Positions 22,681 to 30,943 of a stretch of DNA of 36,540 nucleotides are shown here, in pieces (position 1 is the stretch's first letter; the number at the start of each line of letters is the position of its first letter). Where the stretch lies: NCBI GenBank assembly GCA_002336845.1, contig DDEX01000005.1, positions 1 to 36,540 on the forward strand, given 5' to 3'. The notes under the pieces are model-generated. The model made no database searches. It worked only from the letters and a program-made list of their open reading frames with translations, and was not told the DNA's origin. Source of the DNA: Rhodobacteraceae bacterium UBA1943. Lineage in GTDB: Bacteria > Pseudomonadota > Alphaproteobacteria > Rhodobacterales > Rhodobacteraceae. Position numbers and translations under genes: made by a program.

Positions 22681-24453
22681 ATGAAGATGACCACCGAGGA
22701 AGCCTTTGTCAAAGTGCTGCAAATGCACGGCATCGAACATGCCTTCGGCATCATCGGTTCCGCCTTCATGCCGATTTCCGACCTGTTTCCCCGCGCGGGC
22801 ATCCACTTCTGGGATTGCGCGCATGAGGGCAGCGGCGGGATGATGGCCGACGGCTATACCCGCGCCAGCGGCAAGATGAGCATGATGATCGCGCAGAACG
22901 GGCCGGGCATCACCAATTTCGTCACCGCCGTGAAAACCGCCTACTGGAACCACACGCCGCTGCTGCTGGTCACACCGCAGGCTGCGAACAAGACCATCGG
23001 CCAGGGTGGCTTTCAGGAAGTCGAGCAGATGGCGCTGTTCAAGGATATGGTCTGCTATCAGGAAGAGGTGCGCGACCCGTCCCGCGTGGCCGAAGTGCTG
23101 AACCGGGTTATCCTGCAAGCCAAGCGCCAGTCGGCCCCGGCACAGATCAACTTTCCGCGCGATTACTTTACCCAGGTGATCGACATCGATCTGCCCGCGA
23201 TTGTGGAGTTTGAACGCCCCGCAGGCGGGGAAGAGGCGATTGCCGCCGCCGCAGCACTGCTGTCTTCGGCCAAGTTCCCTGTCATTCTGAACGGGGCGGG
23301 CGTGGTCTTGGGTGGGGCGATCCCGGCAAGCATGGCGCTGGCCGAGCGGCTGGATGCGCCGGTCTGCGTCGGCTATCAGCACAACGATGCCTTTCCCGGC
23401 AGCCACCCACTGTTCGCGGGCCCCTTGGGCTATAACGGGTCCAAGGCCGCGATGGAGTTGATTTCGCAAGCGGATGTGGTATTCTGTCTGGGTACCCGAC
23501 TGAACCCGTTTTCAACCTTGCCGGGATACGCGCTGGACTACTGGCCACGAGAGGCCAAGATCATCCAAGTTGACATCAACCCGGATCGGATCGGGCTGAC
23601 GAAGAAAGTCACGGTTGGCATTGTCGGCGACTCCAAGAAAGTAGCCGAGGCGGTTTTGGCGCGGTTGGCCTCTACCGCAGGTAACCATGCGCGCTCGGAA
23701 CGCAAGGCGAAGATCGCACAGACCAAATCGGCCTGGGCGCAGGCGCTGTCTTCGATGGATCACGAAGATGATGACGTGGGCACCACCTGGAATCAGCGCG
23801 CCCGTGCTGCCAAGCCGGACTGGATGAGCCCCCGCATGGCCTGGCGCGCGATTCAGTCGGCGCTGCCGAAAGAGGCGATCATCTCCAGCGACATCGGTAA
23901 CAACTGCGCGATTGGCAACGCCTATCCGACGTTCGAGGCGGGGCGGAAGTATCTGGCGCCGGGCCTGTTCGGGCCGTGCGGCTATGGCCTGCCGTCGATT
24001 GTGGGCGCCAAGATTGCCTGCCCGGATGTGCCCGTTGTGGGCTTTTCCGGCGACGGCGCCCTTGGCATTGCGGTGACCGAGCTGACTGCCATTGGCCGCC
24101 CGGAATGGCCCGCCATCACGCAGGTGGTGTTCCGCAATTACCAATGGGGGGCGGAAAAGCGCAACTCGACCCTGTGGTATGACGACAACTTCGTCGGCAC
24201 CGAACTGGATACGCAAGTGTCCTATGCCGGGATCGCGCGGGCCTGCGGTTTGCAGGGCGTGGTGGCGCGCACGATGGACGAACTGCGCGATGCGCTGACA
24301 CGCGCGATTGCCGACCAGATGGCGGGCAAGACCACGCTGATCGAGGCGCTGATCAACCAGGAACTGGGTGAGCCCTTCCGCCGCGATGCGATGAAAAAGC
24401 CGGTTGCGGTGGCTGGGGTTTCGGCCGCCGACATGCGCCCGCAGGTCATCTGA
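22681..24453 (+). CDS. xsc: Sulfoacetaldehyde acetyltransferase
   Basis: Xsc is a thiamine-diphosphate enzyme that desulfonates sulfoacetaldehyde with phosphate to give acetyl phosphate and sulfite, the central step of taurine and isethionate breakdown in the cytoplasm. The 590-residue length fits. The N-terminal PYR domain begins T-T-E-E-A-F-V-K-V-L-Q-M-H-G-I with the activating Glu in the C-A-H-E-G-S-G segment. The ThDP-binding motif is G-D-G-A-L-G-I-A-V-T-E, about 28 residues before F-R-N-Y-Q-W-G-A. These are closer to Xsc than to acetolactate synthase, and the sulfite-handling neighbours agree. GGGGAGGA precedes the ATG. The stop overlaps the exporter start (TGATG). Confidence 0.95.
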   Translation: MKMTTEEAFVKVLQMHGIEHAFGIIGSAFMPISDLFPRAGIHFWDCAHEGSGGMMADGYTRASGKMSMMIAQNGPGITNFVTAVKTAYWNHTPLLLVTPQAANKTIGQGGFQEVEQMALFKDMVCYQEEVRDPSRVAEVLNRVILQAKRQSAPAQINFPRDYFTQVIDIDLPAIVEFERPAGGEEAIAAAAALLSSAKFPVILNGAGVVLGGAIPASMALAERLDAPVCVGYQHNDAFPGSHPLFAGPLGYNGSKAAMELISQADVVFCLGTRLNPFSTLPGYALDYWPREAKIIQVDINPDRIGLTKKVTVGIVGDSKKVAEAVLARLASTAGNHARSERKAKIAQTKSAWAQALSSMDHEDDDVGTTWNQRARAAKPDWMSPRMAWRAIQSALPKEAIISSDIGNNCAIGNAYPTFEAGRKYLAPGLFGPCGYGLPSIVGAKIACPDVPVVGFSGDGALGIAVTELTAIGRPEWPAITQVVFRNYQWGAEKRNSTLWYDDNFVGTELDTQVSYAGIARACGLQGVVARTMDELRDALTRAIADQMAGKTTLIEALINQELGEPFRRDAMKKPVAVAGVSAADMRPQVI

Positions 24454-25193
24454 TGCTGTTCGGCCTGGGGCTGGGGGCAGCCTTGTGGATGGCGGTTGCC
24501 ATTCTGGTGGCGGCCTTCATCCGGGGCTATTCCGGTTTCGGTTACTCGGCAATCGTCATCGCGGCCTCGGGCGTGGTGACGAACCCGCTGCATTTTGTGG
24601 CGACCGTGGTGATTTTGGAAACCGCGATGAGCCTGCAAGCCTTTCGCGGCATCGGTCATCAGATCGACTGGCGGCGTGTCGGACTGATGATGGCCGGGGC
24701 GGTGGTGGGGCTGCCCCTGGGGCTGTGGGTGCTGACCGGCGTGTCGGAAACCACGGCGCGGGCGGTGATTTCGGTCTATATCCTGATCATGTGCGGCGTG
24801 CTGCTTGCGGGCTGGCGTTTGCAGCATGAGCTGCGAGGCGGGGCGAATGTGGTCGCGGGGCTGATTTCTGGCCTTGCCAATGCGCCGGGGATGGGCGGGC
24901 TGCCTGTGGCAGCCTTCTTTGCCGCGCAGCCGATGGCGGCGGCGACGTTCCGGGCGACACTGATCGCCTATTTCCCGATCCTGGATCTGTACTCAGCGCC
25001 GCTTTACTGGTGGCATGGGCTGGTGACCTGGAACACATTGTGGATCGCGCTGGCCGCGTTGCCCTTGACCTTTCTTGGCAACTGGCTGGGCAGCCGCCAT
25101 TTCCTGAACACCGACCCCAAGGAGTTCCGCCGGTTTGCGATCATCCTGCTGGCCCTGCTGGCTGCGATGGGGCTGGTCAAGGCGGTGATCTGA
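24453..25193 (+). CDS. tauE: TSUP-family sulfite exporter (TauE/SafE type)
   Basis: A 246-residue integral membrane protein of the TauE/SafE (TSUP) family with about eight hydrophobic segments. The N-terminal block (A-A-F-I-R-G-Y-S-G-F-G-Y-S) and the repeat-like second half (L-I-S-G-L-A-N-A-P-G-M-G-G-L-P) carry the family's duplicated G-x-G-x-G-G-type signature. Members beside xsc export the sulfite made by desulfonation. It overlaps xsc by one base (24453) and acetate kinase by one base (25193), TGATG in both cases. Gene symbol is by context; export of sulfoacetate or another anion by other TSUP members is possible. Confidence 0.85.
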   Translation: MLFGLGLGAALWMAVAILVAAFIRGYSGFGYSAIVIAASGVVTNPLHFVATVVILETAMSLQAFRGIGHQIDWRRVGLMMAGAVVGLPLGLWVLTGVSETTARAVISVYILIMCGVLLAGWRLQHELRGGANVVAGLISGLANAPGMGGLPVAAFFAAQPMAAATFRATLIAYFPILDLYSAPLYWWHGLVTWNTLWIALAALPLTFLGNWLGSRHFLNTDPKEFRRFAIILLALLAAMGLVKAVI

Positions 25194-26323
25194 TGCTGCT
25201 GGTGGTCAATGCCGGGTCATCCTCGGTCAAGGTCGTGCTGTTCGATGCGGGGGCCGAGGTGGCGCGCGGCGTGGTGGCCGAGATCGGCGGTGCTTCGGTT
25301 GTCGAGGTGGGGGGGACGAGACTGGCCCGCCCGGTGGCCGACCATGGCGCGGCACTGCTGGCACTGGTTCAGGGGATGGGGCTGTCGGTCGGCGCGCTGA
25401 CAGCCGTCGCGCATCGGGTGGTGCATGGCGGAGCGGCCCTGACCGCATCCTGCCGCGTGACGCCCGAGGTTGAGGCGCAGATTGAGGCTTGTGTGCCTTT
25501 GGCGCCCCTGCACAACCCGGCGAACCTGATGGGCATCCGGGCGATGGCCGCGCTGGTCCCCGGCCTGCCGCAATATGTCAGCTTTGACACGGCGTTTCAT
25601 GCGACGAACCCCGAGGTGGCGACCGCCTATGCCCTGCCTTTGGCAGAGCGGGCGCGGGGCATCCGCCGCTACGGCTTTCACGGCATCAGCTACGCGGCAC
25701 TTGTTCGAAAAGTGCAAGAATTGGCCGTTAATCACCTGCCAGAACGGCTTCTGGCATTGCATTTAGGCAATGGCGCCTCGCTTTGTGCCATTCACGCAGG
25801 GCGTTCTGTCGCCACCACGATGGGTTATTCACCGCTGGACGGCCTGACCATGGGCACCCGCACGGGCGCGATTGACGGCAATGCCGTGCTGCGGCTGGCA
25901 GAACTACACGGCATCGAAGGTGCGGCCCGCATCGTGAACCGCGAAAGCGGCCTTCTTGGCGTTGGCGGGGCCAGCGACATGCGCGCCCTGCGCGCCGCAG
26001 GAACGCCCGAGGCCGCCTTTGCGCTGGACCATTTCGCCTATTGGGTCGTGCGCCACGCGGGCAGCATGGTGGCGGCGATGGGGGGCCTTGATGCCGTGGC
26101 CTTTACGGGTGGCATTGGCGAGAATGACCGGGCGATGCGGGCCGCCATCGTTCAGGGACTTGGCTATCTGGGGGCAGACCTTGACCCCGCCGCGAATGAG
26201 GCGAATGCGCCACAGGTGCAGTCTGCGACATCGCGTGTCGCCATTCATGTGGTTCCCGCCGAAGAGGAACGCCACATTGCAAAAGAGGCCATGGCAATCA
26301 TGGCCAGCGAGGCAAGCGGATGA
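25193..26323 (+). CDS. ackA: Acetate kinase
   Basis: AckA interconverts acetyl phosphate + ADP and acetate + ATP. ATG 25193 gives 376 residues with the standard start M-L-L-V-V-N-A-G-S-S-S-V-K; the open frame upstream lies inside tauE. Family signatures are clear: H-R-V-V-H-G-G (about 75-81), F-D-T-A-F-H, Y-G-F-H-G-I-S-Y, H-L-G-N-G-A-S and F-T-G-G-I-G-E-N-D. It overlaps both neighbours (TGATG with tauE, ATGA with soeA). In most xsc loci the partner is phosphotransacetylase; here the acetyl phosphate made by Xsc would instead yield ATP directly. It is slightly shorter than E. coli AckA (400). Confidence 0.95.
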   Translation: MLLVVNAGSSSVKVVLFDAGAEVARGVVAEIGGASVVEVGGTRLARPVADHGAALLALVQGMGLSVGALTAVAHRVVHGGAALTASCRVTPEVEAQIEACVPLAPLHNPANLMGIRAMAALVPGLPQYVSFDTAFHATNPEVATAYALPLAERARGIRRYGFHGISYAALVRKVQELAVNHLPERLLALHLGNGASLCAIHAGRSVATTMGYSPLDGLTMGTRTGAIDGNAVLRLAELHGIEGAARIVNRESGLLGVGGASDMRALRAAGTPEAAFALDHFAYWVVRHAGSMVAAMGGLDAVAFTGGIGENDRAMRAAIVQGLGYLGADLDPAANEANAPQVQSATSRVAIHVVPAEEERHIAKEAMAIMASEASG

Positions 26324-29097
26324 GCCAGCCAATCCTGAACCTGTCGCCCGCCGTCTCGGATGAGGTGCGCAAGACCACCTGCTACATGTGCGCCTGCCGC
26401 TGCGGGATCAACGTGCATCTGAAATCGGGCAAGGTCAGCTATATCGAGGGCAACCGCGCCCATCCGGTGAACAAAGGGGTTCTGTGCGCCAAGGGGGCGT
26501 CGGGGATCATGCAGGTCACCGCTCCCAGCCGCCTGCGTGCGCCGTTGCGGCGGGTGGGGCCACGCGGATCGGGGGCGTTTGAGGAGATCAGTTGGGACGA
26601 GGCGCTGGAACTGGCGGTTTCATGGATGAAACCCCTGCGCGAAACCGCGCCTGAGAAGCTGGCGTTTTTCACCGGGCGCGACCAAAGCCAAAGCCTCACC
26701 GGCTGGTGGGCGCAGAATTTCGGCACGCCGAACTATGCCGCGCATGGCGGGTTCTGTTCGGTGAATATGGCGGCGGGCGGCATCTACACCCTTGGTGGCG
26801 CGTTCTGGGAGTTTGGCCAGCCCGACTGGGACCGCACCAGGCTGTTCGTGATGTTCGGTGTGGCCGAGGATCACGATTCCAACCCCATCAAGATCGGTCT
26901 GGGCAAGCTGAAGGCACGCGGCGCGCGGGTGATTGGCGTCAACCCGATCCGCACCGGATACAATGCGGTGGCCGATGACTGGCTGCCGATCACGCCGGGA
27001 GCGGATGGGCTGCTGATCCTGTCTCTGATCCATTGCCTGTTTGAAGCGGGCAAGATCGACCTTGAGTATCTGGCGCAATGGACCAACGCGCCCCTGCTGG
27101 TGAATGAGGCGGAGGGGCCGGAAAAGGGCCTGATCCTGAAGAACGCCGAAAGCCAGCCCTTCGTGATTGATCGCCGCACCGGGATGCCCGCGCCGTGGGA
27201 TGGCACGGGCGTTCAACCTGATCTGGGTGCGGTTTGGGAAGGCCACCGGACAGTGTTCCAGCATATGGCTGAACGCTATCTCTCGCCCGAATACGCACCA
27301 GAGGTTGTGGCCGTGCGTTGCGGTATTCCGGCAGCGCGCATCCGGGCGCTGGCGGCGGAACTGGCCGATGAGGCTTTCAATCAACCGATTGAAATTGCGC
27401 AAGGCTGGACCGATTTCCGTGGCAACCGGCATGAGAAAATGACCGGCCGCCCCGTCAGTTTCCACGCCATGCGCGGCATTTCCGCCCATTCCAACGGGTT
27501 CCAGACCGCCCGCGCGCTGCATCTGTTGCAGATCATCCTCGGCACGGTCGAGGTGCCGGGCGGCTATCGCTTCAAACCGCCTTATCCCAAGCCGGTCGAG
27601 GCGCATCCGACCCCGAACTTCGTTGCCGTGCCGGGCAAGCCGCTTAGCGGCCCCCACTTGGGTTATGTCCGGGGCCCCGAGCAACTGGCGCTGAAGCCCG
27701 ACGGCTCGCCCGCGCGGATCGACAAGGCGTTCACCTGGGAAAATCCGTTCTCGGCCCATGGGTTGATGCATATGCTGATCCCCAATGCCCATGCCGGAGA
27801 CCCGTATCGCATCGACACGCTGTTCCTTTACATGGCGAACATGGCGTGGAATTCTTCGATGAACACCGCCAAGGTCATGGAGATGCTGACCGACCGCGGC
27901 GAGGACGGCGAATATGTCATCCCCCGCATCATCTATTCCGATGCCTATGCGTCCGAAATGGTCGCCTATGCCGACCTGATCCTGCCCGATACCACCTATC
28001 TGGAACGCCACGACTGCATTTCCCTGCTGGACCGCCCGATTTCGGAACCCGATGCGGCGGGCGACAGCATCCGCTGGCCGGTGGTGGAGCCTGACAGGGA
28101 TGTGCGCTGTTTCCAGACCGTCCTCCTTGACCTCGGCGCCCGGCTGGGCCTGCCGGGGATGGTGAACGAGGATGGCAGCCCGAAATTCCGCGACTATGCC
28201 GATTACATCGCCAACCATCAGCGCCGCCCCGGCGTCGGCCCGCTGATCGGGTTCCGGGGGAATGGCGACGCGGAAGGCAGGGGCGCGCCGAACCCCGACC
28301 AATTGCAACGCTATATCGAGAACGGCGGTTTCTATCAGGCCCATGTGCCGGAAGAAGCCTTGTTCTATAAACCGTGGAACAAGGCCTATCAGGATTGGGC
28401 GGTGGCGACTTCGTTCTACGAAACGCCGCAACCCTATCTGTTCTCGATCTGGTCAGAGCCGATGCGGCGGTTCCAGCTTGCCGCCGAGGGGCAGGGCGCG
28501 ATTCAGCCGCCCGACCATATGCGCGCGCGGCTGAAACAGGCGATGGACCCGCTGCCGGTCTGGTATCCGCCCTTTGGGGATGAAGGGACGACGGGTTATC
28601 CGATCCACGCCCTGACCCAGCGCCCGATGGATATGTATCATTCCTGGGGCACGCAGAATGCGTGGCTGCGACAGATCCGGGGGATGAATTTCCTCTATCT
28701 GCCGACGAAAATCTGGGAAGAACATGGCTTTGCCGACGGCGACTATGCCCGTGTCACCAGCCCGAATGGTGAAATTACCGTGCCGGTTGCCCATATGGCG
28801 GCGCTGAACGAAAACACGATCTGGACCTGGAACGCCATCGGCAAGCGCAAGGCCGCCTGGGCGCTGGACGATGCCGCGCCCGAGGCGACAGAGGGGTTCC
28901 TGCTGAACCACCTGATCTCCGAACTGCTGCCGGAAAAGAATGACGGGATGCGCTGGTCGAACTCGGACCCGGTGACAGGGCAGGCGGCGTGGTTCGACCT
29001 GAGGGTGCGGATCGAGCGGGTGGGGCCAAGGGATCAGTCGGAACCGGCCTTTGGTCCGATCCCCCGTGTGGTGCCCAAAGGGGAGGGCCGGGCGTGA
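26320..29097 (+). CDS. soeA: Sulfite dehydrogenase (quinone) molybdopterin subunit SoeA
   Basis: A 925-residue DMSO-reductase-family molybdoenzyme. The N-terminal [4Fe-4S] motif is C21-x2-C24-x3-C28-x27-C56, and a likely molybdenum-ligand cysteine is Cys146 in H-G-G-F-C-S-V-N-M. No twin-arginine signal is present, so it should be cytoplasmic, as SoeA is in Allochromatium vinosum and roseobacters. With the ferredoxin-like and DmsC-like genes downstream it forms a SoeABC-type complex that oxidises sulfite to sulfate and feeds quinone. Position directly after xsc, tauE and ackA (ATGA overlap 26320-26323) supports sulfite as the substrate. Polysulfide or thiosulfate reductase-like activity is the main alternative. 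Confidence 0.9.
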   Translation: MSQPILNLSPAVSDEVRKTTCYMCACRCGINVHLKSGKVSYIEGNRAHPVNKGVLCAKGASGIMQVTAPSRLRAPLRRVGPRGSGAFEEISWDEALELAVSWMKPLRETAPEKLAFFTGRDQSQSLTGWWAQNFGTPNYAAHGGFCSVNMAAGGIYTLGGAFWEFGQPDWDRTRLFVMFGVAEDHDSNPIKIGLGKLKARGARVIGVNPIRTGYNAVADDWLPITPGADGLLILSLIHCLFEAGKIDLEYLAQWTNAPLLVNEAEGPEKGLILKNAESQPFVIDRRTGMPAPWDGTGVQPDLGAVWEGHRTVFQHMAERYLSPEYAPEVVAVRCGIPAARIRALAAELADEAFNQPIEIAQGWTDFRGNRHEKMTGRPVSFHAMRGISAHSNGFQTARALHLLQIILGTVEVPGGYRFKPPYPKPVEAHPTPNFVAVPGKPLSGPHLGYVRGPEQLALKPDGSPARIDKAFTWENPFSAHGLMHMLIPNAHAGDPYRIDTLFLYMANMAWNSSMNTAKVMEMLTDRGEDGEYVIPRIIYSDAYASEMVAYADLILPDTTYLERHDCISLLDRPISEPDAAGDSIRWPVVEPDRDVRCFQTVLLDLGARLGLPGMVNEDGSPKFRDYADYIANHQRRPGVGPLIGFRGNGDAEGRGAPNPDQLQRYIENGGFYQAHVPEEALFYKPWNKAYQDWAVATSFYETPQPYLFSIWSEPMRRFQLAAEGQGAIQPPDHMRARLKQAMDPLPVWYPPFGDEGTTGYPIHALTQRPMDMYHSWGTQNAWLRQIRGMNFLYLPTKIWEEHGFADGDYARVTSPNGEITVPVAHMAALNENTIWTWNAIGKRKAAWALDDAAPEATEGFLLNHLISELLPEKNDGMRWSNSDPVTGQAAWFDLRVRIERVGPRDQSEPAFGPIPRVVPKGEGRA

Positions 29098-29098
29098 C

Positions 29099-29144
29099 GC
29101 AATTTTCTTGGAAGAAAATTGCAAGTTCCTTCCAGGGAATTTGC
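29099..29144. repeat. Two tandem palindromes between soeA and soeB
   Basis: 29099-29122 is a 24-base palindrome with eleven pairs around a GG centre (arms begin GCAATTTTCTT). 29121-29144 is a second 24-base palindrome, with two G-T wobble positions, that shares the terminal GC of the first. They begin two bases after the soeA stop and end before the soeB ribosome-binding site. The design mirrors 5908-5973: AT-rich palindromes of 22-24 bases laid end to end in a gap inside an operon. Confidence 0.75.
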
Positions 29145-29161
29145 TGCAGGAGGAGCCGGAG

Positions 29162-29896
29162 ATGACCGCACTTCCCGGACCCACGCCCAGGAAACTGGGC
29201 CTTGCGATCGACCTCGATACCTGCGTCGGCTGCAACGCCTGCGTGACGGCCTGCAAGGGCTGGAACGATCAGGGCTATGGTGCGCCGCTGTCGGACCAGA
29301 ACCCTTACGGATCAGAGCCTTCCGGCACCTTCCTCAACCGGGTTCACAGCTATGAGGTTTTGCCTGCGGATGCCCCGGCGCAGGTGGTGAACTTCCCCCG
29401 GTCCTGCCTGCATTGCGAGGCGGCACCTTGCGTCACCGTCTGCCCGACGGGTGCGAGCTATAAACGCGCCGAGGACGGGATTGTTCTGGTCAATGAGGAT
29501 GCCTGCATCGGTTGCGGCCTTTGCGCCTGGGCCTGCCCCTATGGCGCACGGGAACTGGACGCGGCGGCGGGGGTGATGAAGAAATGCACCCTGTGCGTGG
29601 ACCGCATCTATAACGACAACCTGCCCGAGGAGGACCGGGTTCCCGCCTGCGTGCGCACCTGCCCGACCGGGGCACGGCATTTCGGCGATTATGCCGACCC
29701 CGATTCCACCGTCAGTCGCCTGAGTGCGGAACGTGGCGGGATGGAGCTGATGCCGGAGCTGGGCACCATGCCGGTCAACCGCTATCTGCCGCCAAGGAAA
29801 AAGGGAGTCGAGCAGGCTTCGCCCCTGGCACCCCTGTTGGACATTCGTGCAGCCGGCCTGGCAGGCTGGCTGGACCGCGTGTTGTCGAGGATCTGA
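29162..29896 (+). CDS. soeB: Sulfite dehydrogenase iron-sulfur subunit SoeB
   Basis: A 244-residue DmsB/NrfC-like electron-transfer subunit. Four ferredoxin-type cysteine groups are present: C-V-G-C-N-A-C-V-T-A-C, C-L-H-C-E-A-A-P-C-V-T-V-C, C-I-G-C-G-L-C-A-W-A-C and C-T-L-C with C-V-R-T-C, enough for four [4Fe-4S] clusters. It would carry electrons from the SoeA molybdenum site to the SoeC quinone site on the cytoplasmic face of the membrane. ATG 29162 is supported by AGGAGGAG upstream; the open frame further upstream runs through the tandem palindromes. The stop touches the soeC start. Confidence 0.93.
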   Translation: MTALPGPTPRKLGLAIDLDTCVGCNACVTACKGWNDQGYGAPLSDQNPYGSEPSGTFLNRVHSYEVLPADAPAQVVNFPRSCLHCEAAPCVTVCPTGASYKRAEDGIVLVNEDACIGCGLCAWACPYGARELDAAAGVMKKCTLCVDRIYNDNLPEEDRVPACVRTCPTGARHFGDYADPDSTVSRLSAERGGMELMPELGTMPVNRYLPPRKKGVEQASPLAPLLDIRAAGLAGWLDRVLSRI

Positions 29897-30772
29897 ATGC
29901 ACCCGGCGCCCTCTGTCATCCTGTTCACCACGCTGTCGGGTCTTGGCTTTGGCTTTCTGGCCTTTCTGGGCGCGGGTTGCCTGCATCCTGCCGGTCTGAC
30001 CGCGTTCCTGCTTTGGGGGCTGGGCTATGCGCTGGCCATCGGGGGGCTGTTGTTTTCAACCTTTCATCTTGGCAATCCGCAGCGGGCTTGGCGGGCCTTC
30101 ACCCAATGGCGCACAAGCTGGCTGAGCCGTGAAGGCTGGGCCTCGGTCCTCACGCTTCTTCTGTTGGCGCCTGTGGCGCTGTCGGATTGGCTGGGCCTAG
30201 GATGGTCGGGTCTGCCCGGCGTCATCGGGGCGGCGATGTGTTTTGTCACCATCTTCACCACTTCGATGATCTACGCGCAGTTGAAGACCATTCCGCGCTG
30301 GAACCACTGGGTCACGCCGGTTCTGTTCCTGTGCTTTGCAGGAACGGGCGGCGCGATACTGGCGGGCAAGGTCGCGCTGGCGGTGGCGGCTTGCTTGGTG
30401 CTGGCGGCGGTGATGGTGGCGGGCTGGCAAATCGGCGACCGCCGCTTTGCCGACGTTGGGGCGACGATGGAAAGCGCCACGGGCCTTGGCGCCATCGGCA
30501 AGGTGCGGGTGTTCGAGCGCGGCCATACGGCGGGCAATTATCTGCTGCGCGAGATGATCTTTGTCGTCGGGCGCAAACATGCGGCGCGGCTGCGTGTCAT
30601 CGCACTTGTGCTGACGGCGGTTGTTCCGGCGCTGATGCTGCTGCTGGCGGGGCCGCATCCGGTGGCCATAGCCCTTGCCGCCCTTTGCCATCTGGCCGGT
30701 GCCATGGCGCAGCGCTGGCTGTTCTTTGCCGAGGCCGAGCATGTCGTGGGCCTTTACTACGGCCAGCGCTAG
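29897..30772 (+). CDS. soeC: Sulfite dehydrogenase membrane anchor SoeC (DmsC family)
   Basis: A 291-residue polytopic membrane protein with about eight hydrophobic segments, of the DmsC anchor family. S-T-F-H-L-G-N-P-Q-R-A-W-R-A-F (about 54-68) is a DmsC-family hallmark, and the R-W-L-F-F-A-E-A-E-H-V-V-G-L-Y-Y segment at the C-terminus is also characteristic. It anchors SoeAB to the inner membrane and passes electrons to the quinone pool. Its ATG follows the soeB stop directly. A perfect 14-base palindrome 15 bases after the stop may end the transcript. DmsC-like anchors also serve DMSO reductases, so the role rests on operon context. Confidence 0.9.
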   Translation: MHPAPSVILFTTLSGLGFGFLAFLGAGCLHPAGLTAFLLWGLGYALAIGGLLFSTFHLGNPQRAWRAFTQWRTSWLSREGWASVLTLLLLAPVALSDWLGLGWSGLPGVIGAAMCFVTIFTTSMIYAQLKTIPRWNHWVTPVLFLCFAGTGGAILAGKVALAVAACLVLAAVMVAGWQIGDRRFADVGATMESATGLGAIGKVRVFERGHTAGNYLLREMIFVVGRKHAARLRVIALVLTAVVPALMLLLAGPHPVAIALAALCHLAGAMAQRWLFFAEAEHVVGLYYGQR

Positions 30773-30787
30773 AACAGCGCCAACAAT

Positions 30788-30801
30788 GTCCGGGCCCGGA
30801 C
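30788..30801 (+). terminator. Perfect GC palindrome after soeC
   Basis: GTCCGGGCCCGGAC is a perfect 14-base inverted repeat 15 bases after the soeC stop. In RNA it would need a small loop and has no U-run, so it is a weak terminator candidate. The rest of the 171-base gap to the next gene holds a possible -35 (TTGAGA, 30895) and the AAAGGAG ribosome-binding site of the CDF gene. Confidence 0.35.
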
Positions 30802-30943
30802 TGGGCTGGTACCTTGGTTCGGATCACGCATCCTGCCCGGCGTGCGGTTTTTGCGCAACCCTCCAAGGAATTGGCCGCAGCCTGCGATCCTTTCTTGAGA
30901 TTGTGATCCTGCTGGGATAGCGAGCGCCGCAAAAGGAGCCGCA

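Noticed and set aside
22681..24453. Acetolactate synthase as an alternative for the ThDP enzyme
   Set aside because: The sequence around the ThDP motif and the neighbouring sulfite exporter, acetate kinase and sulfite dehydrogenase genes fit Xsc; no small regulatory subunit gene follows.
25687..25720. Inverted repeat GCACTT...AAGTGC inside ackA
   Set aside because: It lies wholly within conserved coding sequence after the Y-G-F-H-G-I-S block, so it is probably coincidental.
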